In this document: piece after piece, positions 28,121 through 37,637 of the stretch
How the letters are laid out: every line of letters begins with the position of its first letter
How positions within the stretch are numbered: the first letter of the stretch is position 1
NCBI GenBank assembly: GCA_947498705.1
Contig: CANMLW010000001.1
Coordinates: 1 to 64,000 of the forward strand
Source of the DNA: an uncultured Aquimarina sp.
GTDB taxonomy: Bacteria; Bacteroidota; Bacteroidia; Flavobacteriales; Flavobacteriaceae
Reading direction: 5' to 3'
Length of the DNA stretch: 64,000 nucleotides
Notes under the pieces: generated by a model
Told to the model about the DNA's origin: nothing
Database searches by the model: none
The model's input: the letters and a program-made list of their open reading frames with translations, nothing else
Position numbers and translations under genes: made by a program

Positions 28121-29500
28121 ATGCAAAACCAACAACTTTTAACACGATTTTTTTTAATTCTTTTCTTAATTCCTTTTTTTTATCAGTGTTCTGATAACGA
28201 ATCTTTAAATGAAGAGACTAGTATAATTGATAGTACTATAGAAAGTAAGAGTAGAGAGTGCGATGTTTATAATATACATAAAGAACTTTTTAATGAACAT
28301 CCTGAATTAGCTCCAGAAGCTAATGCTTCTTATAAGGAGTTGGCCGATTTTACAGAGCAATTTATAGGAAAAGGGAGAAAAGAGAATGTAATTTACAAAA
28401 TCCCTGTGGTTGTACATATTGTTCATGATAATGGCGCAGAAAACATTAGTGATGCTGCTGTAATTGGAGGTATTAATGATCTAAATGATGGGATGAAAGG
28501 TAGAACGCAAAATGAATCCTTTATTCAACCAGAGTTTATCGGAATAAAATCTACAGATGCTCCTATAGAATTTGTTTTGGCTAAATATAACCCCGCAGGA
28601 AACCCAACAACAGGAATAATTCGTCATCAAAATAGCGAGTATACTGTTGCAGGTGATAACTTGGAAATGAAAAGAGCTTATAATTGGCCAAGAGAAAAGT
28701 ATTTAAATATCTATATAACAAGAAAAGCAAGAGCAACCAGTAATACCAGTGGTTTTGCTTTTTATCCTTATTCTGTAGATTCTGAAGACTTGGCGTACAA
28801 AGATGGTGTTGTACTTGCTTATTGGGCTTTTGGTAGACATGCAGAGTTGTATAATGAGTGGTTTTATTTAGTAACTCATGAAGTTGGTCACTGGTTAAAT
28901 TTAATTCATGTTTGGGGAGAAGTTGCCAATGGATCAAGAAGAGCATGTAGATATGATGATAATGTGAGTGATACCCCTAATACACAAGGGAACGCATATC
29001 AGGAAAGATCACAATGTGGAGATGTAGAGACTAGTTGCGATTCTGTAGATAATACCACTAATCATATGGATTATTGTTCTCCGTGCCAGGCAATGTTTAC
29101 AGAGGGGCAAATGAGTAGAATGATTGCTGCACTTAATTCACCTGTTGCAAATAGGAATAATTTATGGTCTACATCAAATTTAGATTTTACTTTAAATGGT
29201 ATAGATGATGGAGGAAATACTGGTGGTAATTGCGATTCTTTAGGAGAAGTTCAAAATTTGATAGTCACCAAACTAGGAAACTCTGGTAAAAAATGGGGGT
29301 TAACGTGGGGAGAAGTTACAAATGCAGAAGCATACGATATACAATATAGACGTATAGGACAGACTTGGATAGATATTTCTACTCAAAGTACCAGTTATAC
29401 AATTTCGGGAATTAATAGCAAGAGCACTTATGAAGTAAGGATTCGTGCCAAATGTGGTGCTGTAGTTGGTAATTGGTCTGCAATAGTCCAGTTTAATTAA
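28121..29500 (+). CDS. M43-family zinc metalloprotease lipoprotein with FN3 domain
   Basis: 459 residues. The N-terminus is hydrophobic with a lipobox-like FYQC (Cys23), so probably an outer-membrane lipoprotein. After a pro-region (about 25-90) comes an M43 (pappalysin/cytophagalysin) catalytic domain with H253-E254-x-x-H257 plus a third His six residues on (the HEVGHWLNLIH box), and a Met-turn HMDYC. Cysteines around it suggest disulfides. A fibronectin type III domain fills about 370-459. No T9SS sorting domain, so export differs from the other surface enzymes here. Extracellular protein degradation is likely. Confidence 0.88.
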   Translation: MQNQQLLTRFFLILFLIPFFYQCSDNESLNEETSIIDSTIESKSRECDVYNIHKELFNEHPELAPEANASYKELADFTEQFIGKGRKENVIYKIPVVVHIVHDNGAENISDAAVIGGINDLNDGMKGRTQNESFIQPEFIGIKSTDAPIEFVLAKYNPAGNPTTGIIRHQNSEYTVAGDNLEMKRAYNWPREKYLNIYITRKARATSNTSGFAFYPYSVDSEDLAYKDGVVLAYWAFGRHAELYNEWFYLVTHEVGHWLNLIHVWGEVANGSRRACRYDDNVSDTPNTQGNAYQERSQCGDVETSCDSVDNTTNHMDYCSPCQAMFTEGQMSRMIAALNSPVANRNNLWSTSNLDFTLNGIDDGGNTGGNCDSLGEVQNLIVTKLGNSGKKWGLTWGEVTNAEAYDIQYRRIGQTWIDISTQSTSYTISGINSKSTYEVRIRAKCGAVVGNWSAIVQFN

Positions 29501-29568
29501 AGACTATAATACGATTTTCGGATGAGAATTTCGTACAGATATGGTTTTGTAATTTTATACATAACAAC

Positions 29569-29597
29569 AACTGCCAGGAACAAAAATTCTGGCAGTT
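29569..29597 (+). terminator. Terminator after the M43 protease gene
   Basis: 9-bp stem AACTGCCAG with CTGGCAGTT, an 11-nt loop and a T-run. Oriented for the plus-strand protease gene. Confidence 0.7.
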
Positions 29598-29679
29598 TTT
29601 TATATTCTAGAGCATAGCCTTTTTATACTAGGGAAGATAAAATGTTGAAGGGTTGCAAATTTATTAAGGTATTGTGACT

Positions 29680-30390
29680 TTACTTATTTAATGAGTTTTG
29701 TACATCAGATTTATAACTTTCTCCTATAGGGATTTCTATTACATCGATCTCTACATCATATTTTGTATAGGCAGTGATTTTATCAACGTTTACTATATAT
29801 GAACGATGTGTTCTTATGAACCTGTTATCCAGGTTTTTTGCAAAAGAGGTTATGCTATATTTTATCATATGACTTTTGTCCTTAGTATGAATTTTAATAT
29901 AATCTTTGATGCTTTCTATATATAAAATATGATCTAAAAACAGTTTGACTTGCTTTCTGTCTTTTCTAATAAATATAAAGTCATCTTTATTCACTATAGC
30001 CTCTACATTGACTGAAGGTGGTTGTGTATTAGAATTTGATAAGGAAACGAATTTTTCTATTGCCTTAAAAAAACGACCAAAAGTTATAGGTTTTAGTAGG
30101 TAATCAACTGCATTCAGTTCAAAACCATCGAGCGCATAATCCCTATATGCCGTGGTAAAAATAACTTTGGGTTTATGAATTAGATTTTTAAAAAATTCTG
30201 TTCCTCTCAGAACAGGCATTTCTATGTCCAAAAATAATAGATCTACATTTTGTTGCTGTAATATTTTACTGGCTTCTATAGCACTACTACAAGAGGCAAT
30301 AAGTTCAAATTCGTCTAATTGACGTAGATGATTTTCGATCAAATCCCTGGCAAGTTCTTCATCATCAATAATTAAACAAGTGTATTTCAT
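29680..30390 (-). CDS. LytTR-family response regulator
   Basis: 236 residues. Receiver domain (about 1-120) with DDEE, phospho-Asp in LLFLDIEMPV and KPI, then a LytTR DNA-binding domain (about 138-236) with FIRTHRSYIVNVDKI. Such regulators bind direct repeats upstream of target genes. The gene overlaps the sensor kinase stop by 4 nt (ATGA), a classic LytS/LytR pair. The divergent 31654 and DUF5916 genes are possible targets but no binding repeat was identified. Confidence 0.93.
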   Translation of the reverse strand: MKYTCLIIDDEELARDLIENHLRQLDEFELIASCSSAIEASKILQQQNVDLLFLDIEMPVLRGTEFFKNLIHKPKVIFTTAYRDYALDGFELNAVDYLLKPITFGRFFKAIEKFVSLSNSNTQPPSVNVEAIVNKDDFIFIRKDRKQVKLFLDHILYIESIKDYIKIHTKDKSHMIKYSITSFAKNLDNRFIRTHRSYIVNVDKITAYTKYDVEIDVIEIPIGESYKSDVQNSLNK

Positions 30391-31454
30391 TTTTGTTTCA
30401 ATTTTAAAACCAGTGAATAACTTTCAGGTAGGTCTTCTATCTCTATAGAATTAGAATTAGGGTATAACAAATCCAATTGTTGATTTATGTTATGTAAACC
30501 AATACCTTCTTTTTCAATCTCCTTTTTTTCAGAAACAAATGGTTTGGTATTGTAGATAGAAAAAAGGATATGATTTTTTTCGAGCTCTATAGAAATTTTT
30601 ATAGTAGCTTTATTTAATTCTTGACCTACCCCATGCTTAAAAGCATTTTCGATAAAAGTAAGTAGTAATAAAGGAGCTATTTTTACAGCTTTGTCAACTT
30701 TATTTTCAAATGAAATATGTACACGTTTGTTGTATCTCACTTTTTCTAGACCCAGATAATTTTCAATGAGTTCGATTTCATTTTGAAGTGGTACGTAGGT
30801 GCTATTACATCGATATAATATGTAATCCAAAATATCAGACAAACGCTCAATAACTTCGGCCGTTTTATCAGATTTTTTAATGGCAAGTGAATATAAATTA
30901 TTAAGCGTATTAAATAAGAAATGTGGATTTAATTGATTTTTTAGAGCAGTAAGTTCAGCAATTTTTTTTTGCTCACTTAGTTTTAAATATTTCTGTTGAT
31001 TTTTGTAGAAACGTACCATTAATAGTAAAGCTGCAGGCGTTAGAAACTTTATGAACTTGCTCATGATCACTCTATAGTCGAGTAAGCGATCTATAAATGA
31101 TAATTGGATATATTCTTTTGCAATTGGAGTGTAATATTCGGCATAGTTTACATCAAGATAGTAAACTCTAAAAGTGATGTAAACTACATATACACTTATG
31201 AGTAGTAACACTAAGAAAAAACAAAATAAAAAAGTTTGCTTTTTATTTAGAAATCTAGGCACCAGAAAATCTACACAGGTATAAGCAACCAAAGATTGAA
31301 TTCCAACAATAACTGCATGCGTTTCAAACAGCTGTTTATAACCGCTGTAGTATAGCATATTTGCGGATAGCGTAAAATATAAGAATATGACAATCCAAAA
31401 TATAAGATGTCTTAAAAAAGGGGTGTTAAGGAGTGATTTTGGTGTATTGATCAT
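30387..31454 (-). CDS. LytS/YehU-type sensor histidine kinase
   Basis: 355 residues. Four hydrophobic segments in the first 155 residues, then a HisKA-like phosphoacceptor with NQLNPHFLFNTLNNLYSL (His in PHFLFN), followed by a HATPase_c domain (LLLLTFIENAFKHG; GIGLHNINQQL). The family signals through a membrane-embedded N-terminal part. It precedes its LytTR regulator with a 4-nt overlap. Signal unknown. Confidence 0.92.
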   Translation of the reverse strand: MINTPKSLLNTPFLRHLIFWIVIFLYFTLSANMLYYSGYKQLFETHAVIVGIQSLVAYTCVDFLVPRFLNKKQTFLFCFFLVLLLISVYVVYITFRVYYLDVNYAEYYTPIAKEYIQLSFIDRLLDYRVIMSKFIKFLTPAALLLMVRFYKNQQKYLKLSEQKKIAELTALKNQLNPHFLFNTLNNLYSLAIKKSDKTAEVIERLSDILDYILYRCNSTYVPLQNEIELIENYLGLEKVRYNKRVHISFENKVDKAVKIAPLLLLTFIENAFKHGVGQELNKATIKISIELEKNHILFSIYNTKPFVSEKKEIEKEGIGLHNINQQLDLLYPNSNSIEIEDLPESYSLVLKLKQK

Positions 31455-31590
31455 ATCGTATACAAAAATACAGTTAATCTCGTACCATCATAAAATAGTC
31501 TACAAAATTAGTTTGTTTTGAAGACTAACAGTGGTTTTTGGTCTATAAACCTGTTTTACCTTTTCTATGTGCTGTAAATTATAGTTGATC

Positions 31591-31598
31591 TACTTTTG
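31591..31598 (+). promoter_or_regulatory. Putative -7 element for the 31654 gene
   Basis: Reads TACTTTTG (TAnnTTTG), about 55 nt before the ATG at 31654, in the divergent gap with the kinase gene. Confidence 0.4.
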
Positions 31599-31653
31599 TA
31601 AAAAGGTGTTTTATGGCTTTATAGATTCGTAATAAATTTAAAAATCGTTTATT

Positions 31654-31968
31654 ATGAAACTATTATTAGTTATAGCTTTTACTAAACTACTGCTAACTCT
31701 AGTATTTGCTATCATATTCTATAAGGTGATGTTTAAGCACAGCACCGAAAAGGATATAGAAAATCCGTTATCTGTCAATTCACTTAATTATAATCGGCCT
31801 AAAGTACTAATCGATTATGATAAGAGTTTTGTAGCCGATGATCGGTTTTTTTATAAAAAGAATAAGGGAATGATTTATCAAAAGGGGGATTATTCTGGTT
31901 GGAAACAGCTTATTAAAAATAATACTGTTTATAAGCTAATAGGTCATACCACAAAGAAAAGTAGTTAG
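31654..31968 (+). CDS. Small membrane-anchored protein, unknown
   Basis: 104 residues. One N-terminal membrane helix (about 1-27) without a lipobox, then a charged soluble domain with many Tyr, Lys and Asp residues (FVADDRFFYKKNKG). No family. Its stop is 2 nt before the DUF5916 gene start, so the two are co-transcribed. The domain probably faces the periplasm. Function not assigned. Confidence 0.65.
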   Translation: MKLLLVIAFTKLLLTLVFAIIFYKVMFKHSTEKDIENPLSVNSLNYNRPKVLIDYDKSFVADDRFFYKKNKGMIYQKGDYSGWKQLIKNNTVYKLIGHTTKKSS

Positions 31969-31970
31969 TA

Positions 31971-34157
31971 ATGAGGTTAAGTAAAATAAACCCCCTGCTT
32001 GCATTTTTATTGATATGTTTTGGTAATAAAATGTATTCTCAGAAGAAATATTCGATACCTCATAAGAATGCTGAAATACTAGTAGATGGAAAACTTGATG
32101 AAGCTATTTGGTCAGAATTGCCGGAATACTCTGGTTTTTTTAACTATTTACCGGTTGATGAAGGAAAGGCCAAAAATCAGACTTCTGTAAAGTTATTTCA
32201 TAATGGAGAGAGTATTTTCATAAGCGCAATATATTATGATAGTGTTCCTAAAGTACAGTTAGGTTCTCTGAAACGGGACGATTTAAGGAATTCGGTTGCT
32301 TCTAGTGATGCTTTTGTACTTATTTTAGATACACAAAACCAAGAACAAAATGCATACTATTTTGCGGTTAATATGGGGGGTGCGCAAACCGATGGTATTA
32401 TAGAACGTATAAGTAGTGGATATGATATAAACATTAGTTGGAATGGGGTTTGGAAAGCGAAAACATCTAAAGAAGGTACTCGTAAAAAATATGAAATAGA
32501 AATACCTTTTAAAGCCTTAAATTTTAACAAAGAGAATGCAATTTTTGGAGTTCAGTTTTATGTACGCGACATAAAAAATAATTCATGGACCATATTGAAG
32601 AATGTAAAACGTAATTATCGACTTTTTGACTTACGTTTTACAGAAAAATTTAAAGTCCAGGAGTTGCCTGATAAGTCTGCATTGCGATTTTCTGCAACTC
32701 CATCTTTTACTATAAATCATCAAAAGGATGTGTCTAATGATGATAGTGAAACAACGTTTAAACCAAGTTTGGATTTTCAATATAATTTAAACTCTTCTCT
32801 GAAGTTGGATGCAACAATTAATCCTGATTTTTCTCAAATCGATGTGGACCAACAGGTAACTAATTTAACACGGTTTTCTGTTTTTCTGCCAGAACGAAGA
32901 AATTTCTTTTTAGAAGGAGCAGATTTATTTTCAAATCTGGGGGTAGAAGGAGTTAATCCTTTTTATTCCAGAAGGGTAGGAGAACGTTCAGATATTCAGT
33001 TTGGAGCAAAACTATCGGGTAATATCGATTCGAAAACAAGAGTAGGGTTGCTAAATGTTCAAACTACCGAAATAGATGATGAAATGCCTCAGAACTATGG
33101 AGCCTTGGTAACAGAAAGGCAGCTGTCGAACAATTTTACAGCCACGGGATTTATAATTAATAAGCAAGAAACCAATGGAGTAAGTTTTAAAGATGTTTAT
33201 AATAGAGTTACAGGGATCAACCTTAATTACAAATCGAATAATAATAGGTGGATTGGTATAGCAAATTTTGGTAAAAGTTATACTAATGATATTGTTGGTA
33301 AAAACTCTTTTTATAATACCGGTATATGGTATAATAAAAGAGGTGTTTTCTGGAAGGCATCGGCAAAGCATGTTGGTAAAAATTATATTACAAGTGTCGG
33401 GTTTATACCACGTTTATATAATTATGATGCAGAAAATGAAGTAAAAATTCGCGAAGGTTTTACACAGTTCAACACTGCAGTACGGTTAACTAAGTTTTCT
33501 GAAAAATCGAAGGTGATGAACTCGTTTAGATATCTTAATTTTTCTAATAATACGTTTTTAGATGAAAACGGAAAAGTTACCCAATCTTCTTCATTTTATA
33601 ATACTGCAGTTTTTTTTAAGAACTTATCGGCTCTTTATTTAAGCGGATACTATGATTATGTAAATCTGAAATATAGTTTTGACCCCTTAAGAAATAATAA
33701 TTTTTTAAACCCAGATGTATATAGATATTTTCGCGCCAGGTTAGGATATAACTCGGTTAGAAATAGCAAACTGGTGTATAGAGGGTATGTACAGCATGGT
33801 AATTTTTATAGCGGAAAAAACTCTACAGCTTTTATAAACCTAAATTATCGGTTATTACCTTTTGCAAACGTACAGGCATCATATGAAATCAATGCTTTAG
33901 ATCTTAATGAATTAGGAAATGAAGTTTTTCATTTAACACGATTTACAGGAGAAATCTTTCTAAGTAATCGATTGAATTGGACAACATATATACAACACAA
34001 CACTCAAAATGACAATTTTAATATAAACAGTAGAGTACAATGGGAATATAAACCATTGTCTTATATCTATTTGGTAGTTACAGATAATTTTGATCAAAAG
34101 ATGCAAAGAACCAATTGGGGAGTAGCTTTTAAGATGAATTATAGATTCGATTTTTAA
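31971..34157 (+). CDS. DUF5916 outer-membrane protein with N-terminal CBM9-like domain
   Basis: 728 residues. Signal peptide to about residue 23. The N-terminal part (about 25-230) resembles a carbohydrate-binding CBM9-like beta-sandwich (ILVDGKLDEAIWSELP, typical of the family). The larger C-terminal part, beginning near PDFSQIDVDQQVTNL and FLPERRNFFLEGADLF, is the DUF5916 outer-membrane beta-barrel. In the family the barrel ends at the last residue (here FKMNYRFDF, with a terminal aromatic) as outer-membrane proteins do. Function unknown; often near sensor kinases. Divergent from a LytS/LytR pair. Confidence 0.85.
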   Translation: MRLSKINPLLAFLLICFGNKMYSQKKYSIPHKNAEILVDGKLDEAIWSELPEYSGFFNYLPVDEGKAKNQTSVKLFHNGESIFISAIYYDSVPKVQLGSLKRDDLRNSVASSDAFVLILDTQNQEQNAYYFAVNMGGAQTDGIIERISSGYDINISWNGVWKAKTSKEGTRKKYEIEIPFKALNFNKENAIFGVQFYVRDIKNNSWTILKNVKRNYRLFDLRFTEKFKVQELPDKSALRFSATPSFTINHQKDVSNDDSETTFKPSLDFQYNLNSSLKLDATINPDFSQIDVDQQVTNLTRFSVFLPERRNFFLEGADLFSNLGVEGVNPFYSRRVGERSDIQFGAKLSGNIDSKTRVGLLNVQTTEIDDEMPQNYGALVTERQLSNNFTATGFIINKQETNGVSFKDVYNRVTGINLNYKSNNNRWIGIANFGKSYTNDIVGKNSFYNTGIWYNKRGVFWKASAKHVGKNYITSVGFIPRLYNYDAENEVKIREGFTQFNTAVRLTKFSEKSKVMNSFRYLNFSNNTFLDENGKVTQSSSFYNTAVFFKNLSALYLSGYYDYVNLKYSFDPLRNNNFLNPDVYRYFRARLGYNSVRNSKLVYRGYVQHGNFYSGKNSTAFINLNYRLLPFANVQASYEINALDLNELGNEVFHLTRFTGEIFLSNRLNWTTYIQHNTQNDNFNINSRVQWEYKPLSYIYLVVTDNFDQKMQRTNWGVAFKMNYRFDF

Positions 34158-34196
34158 ATTAATCAAATAATAATTCCTATAAAGTGTTATTAGTTA

Positions 34197-34220
34197 TACG
34201 GTCATTTTAGAATGACCGTA
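34197..34220 (+). terminator. Terminator after the DUF5916 gene
   Basis: 10-bp stem TACGGTCATT with AATGACCGTA, loop TTAG, then an 8-T run on the plus strand. Strong. Confidence 0.8.
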
Positions 34221-34296
34221 TTTTTTTTATAGTATCGTTGTTCTCTAAGTAAAACCTTTTTTCGTTGCTTACTATGTGATAAGGAATATATATAAA

Positions 34297-34331
34297 AATA
34301 AGGGGAAAATCTTCATTTCCTACCCCTTATT
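34297..34331. repeat. 9-bp hairpin in the gap before the HD/PycTM gene
   Basis: Arms AATAAGGGG and CCCCTTATT around a 17-nt loop, no T-run. The rest of the 360-nt gap (34158-34519) holds no gene I can support, so the hairpin may be regulatory for the following operon. Confidence 0.35.
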
Positions 34332-34519
34332 ATGTTGGTACTTTTGTTGGGATAATAAGATTTTGGTAATTGTTTTTTTGATGCAAGTATTTTTATTCTT
34401 TAACCTAAAATTTAAATCAGTCGGTTACTAGTAAACAGAAAAATGTCCAACTTTTTTACAATATAAATATTGAATATTGTCAATAGAATATTTTATAAAT
34501 AATCCTCGAAGTATAAGTA

Positions 34520-35665
34520 ATGATAGATATAGCTCTAGAAGTTGAAAATTATGTTTTCAGTTATTTTTCCTCAAAAAATAATGTGTTGTTATATCATAAT
34601 TATGATCATACACTTCGAGTAGTAAAATATGTAGAGGTTTTGTCATCTCAAGAAAATTTATCCGACAAAGATGCATTCACAGTAAAAATTGCTGCGTTCT
34701 TTCATGATACAGGATATGCAATCTCTTATATAAATCATGAAGAGAAGAGTGCAGAAATATGTAGTAAGTTTTTACAGGATATAAACCTAGAAGAAGAAAC
34801 TATTAACAAAATAAGAGGTATTATTCTTTCTACCAAACCAGGCGTAGTACCCAAAACATTATCAGAAAGAATAATGAAAGATGCCGATTGTGGGCATATA
34901 ACCAATAAGGATTTTATAAATTATTCAGATTTATTACGAAGAGAAAAGGAAATAGAAAACAATACCACAATAGATCCTAATACATGGATATCTGATACAT
35001 TAGTTTTTTTAAATAAGCATCGGTTTTATACCCAATATGCTAAGGATAACTGGCAAGAACTTAAAGAAAAATCAATATTTAAGTTACTAAAAGAAAAGGA
35101 CAAGATTGATAAGTCCTTGGTAAAAAATGAAAAACCAGAAAAAGGAATTGAAACTGCTTTTAGAGTAGCATTAAAAAATCATGTAAAATTAAGTGATATT
35201 GCAGATACCAAAGCCAATATCTTATTGTCTGTAAATGCAATTATTATTTCTGTGGCATTATCGATTTTGGTTCCTAAGTTAGATAATCCTAGCAATGGGC
35301 ATTTAATTTTACCAACAATTGTTTTGATCACATGTAGCATTGTGGCAATTTTTTTCTCAATACTTTCTACACGACCCAAAGTAACTCAAGGTTTTTTTAC
35401 TAAGAAGGATATTAAAGACCGAAAGGTAAACCTTCTATTCTTTGGGAATTTTCATAGTGTATCACTAGAAGATTATACATGGGGGATGAATGAGCTCATG
35501 AATGACAAGGAGTATTTATATAATTCTATGATCAAAGATCTTTATTTTTTGGGGAAAGTATTACATAAAAAATATAATTTACTTAGAGTTACCTACAACA
35601 TATTTTTGGCAGGACTACTCATCTCAATAACAGCGTTTGCTTTAATGTTTTATGTTTCAATATAA
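34520..35665 (+). CDS. HD phosphohydrolase fused to a PycTM (DUF5706) membrane domain
   Basis: 381 residues. N-terminal HD domain (about 1-180): H30, H62-D63 (AAFFHDTGYA) and a late Asp in DADCGHI form the metal site of cyclic-nucleotide and related phosphohydrolases. A coiled linker follows, then the PycTM domain (about 215-381): RVALKNHVKLSDIADTK, three membrane helices (about 233-251, 257-277 and 359-379) and the family FFGNFHSVSLEDY. Free-standing PycTM proteins are the membrane effectors of Pycsar phage defence, activated by a cyclic pyrimidine nucleotide; HD-fused forms are common in Bacteroidota and largely uncharacterised. The next gene, 4 nt on, is cyclase-like. Confidence 0.85.
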   Translation: MIDIALEVENYVFSYFSSKNNVLLYHNYDHTLRVVKYVEVLSSQENLSDKDAFTVKIAAFFHDTGYAISYINHEEKSAEICSKFLQDINLEEETINKIRGIILSTKPGVVPKTLSERIMKDADCGHITNKDFINYSDLLRREKEIENNTTIDPNTWISDTLVFLNKHRFYTQYAKDNWQELKEKSIFKLLKEKDKIDKSLVKNEKPEKGIETAFRVALKNHVKLSDIADTKANILLSVNAIIISVALSILVPKLDNPSNGHLILPTIVLITCSIVAIFFSILSTRPKVTQGFFTKKDIKDRKVNLLFFGNFHSVSLEDYTWGMNELMNDKEYLYNSMIKDLYFLGKVLHKKYNLLRVTYNIFLAGLLISITAFALMFYVSI

Positions 35666-35669
35666 TAGT

Positions 35670-36713
35670 ATGAAGAATTTTGCACTTTATTTTATGCCAG
35701 ATATCAGTGGTTTTACAGATTTTGTAACACACACAGAAATAGAGCATAGCAAGCATATTATTTCAGAGCTTTTAGAAATACTAATAGATTCTAATACTAT
35801 AGCTCTTAAATTGGTAGAAATTGAAGGAGATGCTCTTTTTATGTACACAGATAAAATACCAACTTTTGATGAGTTGATAACGCAGTCAGAAAAGATGTTG
35901 GATTCTTTTTCTACCCATCTAGATTTATATAATTCGAATCGTATTTGCAACTGCGGTGCTTGCTCTAATGCACATAATTTACAAGTTAAATTTATAATTC
36001 ACTATGGTGAAATTGCGTATATAAGAGTTAAAGATATAGTGAAGCCTTATGGAGGAGATGTAATAAAAATACATAGGTTTTTGAAAAATAGCATTGCTTC
36101 AAACCAATATCTATTAATCTCTAAAGAGACAATGGATTTTTATGGTAAAACGATGATTGAAACTGGTTTTGAAGAAAAATCAGAGGAATACGATTTTGGT
36201 ACTTCTCACTATTTTTTCAAGGAACTAAAAGTTGAGAAAAAACAAATAAAACAAGAGATAATAAAACCAGCATTCTCACCACAAATATATGAGGAGATCT
36301 TAATTCCTAGGGATATAAATTATGTATATAACTTTATTAGTGATTTTAGAATTAGAACTTCCTGGTACAAGTTGGTCGATAGATTAAAATATGATGAATT
36401 ACGTTTAAATAGGGTAGGAACAACACATACCTGTATTGCTGGATCTAATGTTTTTAGGGTTGAAACTTTAGGAGATTCTCAAAACAGTGCAGGTCTAATT
36501 TATGGAGAGAAAACAGCCGACATAAAAAACCTGAAGCTCTTTACTTATTATATGACAGTGCTATCAAAAAGCACGGATAGTTCACAAATAAATCTCGAAG
36601 TGTTTTTAGAATTTGATGAAATAAGCAATAAAGAGAAAGAAGGAATACTTAGTATGGTAAAAATGGCATGGAAAGAAAGCTTAAAATACTTAGAAATAGA
36701 AATTGTAAAATAA
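35670..36713 (+). CDS. DUF2652 class III cyclase-like protein with C-terminal SRPBCC/START-like domain
   Basis: 347 residues from the ATG at 35670, 4 nt after the HD/PycTM stop; an ATG at 35652 overlaps that gene and adds six residues. The N-terminal half is DUF2652, a divergent class III adenylate/guanylate cyclase: PDISGFTDF with D11 and EIEGDALFMY with D54 keep the two metal-binding Asp at the usual spacing. A Cys cluster (CNCGAC) sits before the beta-strand HYGEIAY. Where active cyclases have an Asn/Arg transition-state pair, this protein reads GDVIKIHRF, so activity is uncertain. Residues 205-347 (EEILIPRDINYVYNFI) look like an SRPBCC ligand-binding domain. Confidence 0.82.
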   Translation: MKNFALYFMPDISGFTDFVTHTEIEHSKHIISELLEILIDSNTIALKLVEIEGDALFMYTDKIPTFDELITQSEKMLDSFSTHLDLYNSNRICNCGACSNAHNLQVKFIIHYGEIAYIRVKDIVKPYGGDVIKIHRFLKNSIASNQYLLISKETMDFYGKTMIETGFEEKSEEYDFGTSHYFFKELKVEKKQIKQEIIKPAFSPQIYEEILIPRDINYVYNFISDFRIRTSWYKLVDRLKYDELRLNRVGTTHTCIAGSNVFRVETLGDSQNSAGLIYGEKTADIKNLKLFTYYMTVLSKSTDSSQINLEVFLEFDEISNKEKEGILSMVKMAWKESLKYLEIEIVK

Positions 36714-36744
36714 ATTAGGGCTATGTAACATAGAAAATAAATTA

Positions 36745-37614
36745 ATGAAGAATTTAAGAGAAAGAATTTTATTGTTTTCGATGCTAGTGAGTCTAACCTG
36801 TTTTAGTCAATTAGATTTAGCAAGAATAGAACTCATTAATATTCCTAAGCAAGGAGCAGATGAGTTCGATTACAATAGGGTAAGAGCGATGTTTAATGCT
36901 CCTATTAAACTAAGAAAGGATAATTATCTTTTTGTAGGTGTTGATTATAGTGTGATAGATATTGTTCCTATCGATAACTTAAATTTTGATACAAGTAATT
37001 TAAGAGATTTTCAATTATTTGAAATGAATTTTGGATATACCTATGTACTAAAAAACAAGTGGAGGGTGATTGCTAATATTAAACCGGGAGTTACTTCAAA
37101 CTCTGTGAAGGATATTCAAGTGTTTAGAGATTTTAAATTATCTGGAGGGTTGTTGTTTTATAAAGATATGAAAGAAGAAAAAGGGTTTTCATTGTTGTGG
37201 GGAGTTGCATACTCTTCGTTTAGAGGCGTGCCCTTTCCTTTGCCCATTATAAAGTATCACAAAATTATTAATAAACATTGGTCGTATGATTTGGGAGTGC
37301 CTAAAATAAATTTGGAATATACCTTTAATAAAAAACATGCCATAAAAGTATTTGCTGCTTTTGATGGATTTAACTCTGTGTTACAAAAGAATATTACTAT
37401 TGATAACGAATTGGTAGAAAAGATAAACGTAACCATATTACTCGCAGGATTAAAATATGACTATACAATTATTGATCACCTAGAATGGTATGCAAGTATA
37501 GGCTATATTTTTGATAGTACAATTAAACTTAAGAATAACACTCGAGACGATATTTTACAATTACAAAACCAAAACAACCTCTATTTAAGAACAGGAATTA
37601 AACTAAAAATATAA
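36745..37614 (+). CDS. DUF6268 family outer-membrane protein
   Basis: 289 residues with a signal peptide (to about TCFSQ). The rest is an outer-membrane barrel of the DUF6268 type: amphipathic strands alternating aromatic and polar residues, and a final strand ending LYLRTGIKLKI. Function unknown. It lies 31 nt after the cyclase-like gene and 23 nt before the phosphatase-kinase-barrel gene, all on the same strand, suggesting the operon links membrane nucleotide signalling to outer-membrane proteins. Confidence 0.75.
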   Translation: MKNLRERILLFSMLVSLTCFSQLDLARIELINIPKQGADEFDYNRVRAMFNAPIKLRKDNYLFVGVDYSVIDIVPIDNLNFDTSNLRDFQLFEMNFGYTYVLKNKWRVIANIKPGVTSNSVKDIQVFRDFKLSGGLLFYKDMKEEKGFSLLWGVAYSSFRGVPFPLPIIKYHKIINKHWSYDLGVPKINLEYTFNKKHAIKVFAAFDGFNSVLQKNITIDNELVEKINVTILLAGLKYDYTIIDHLEWYASIGYIFDSTIKLKNNTRDDILQLQNQNNLYLRTGIKLKI

Positions 37615-37637
37615 TACACTGCAGAAACTAACTTACT

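Noticed and set aside
28581-28946. Minus-strand frame inside the M43 protease gene
   Set aside because: Antisense shadow; no domain, overlaps the catalytic region of a strong gene.
33051-33371. Minus-strand frame inside the DUF5916 gene
   Set aside because: Antisense shadow, random composition.
31971-34157. TonB-dependent receptor
   Set aside because: No plug domain; the CBM9-like start and barrel pattern are those of DUF5916.
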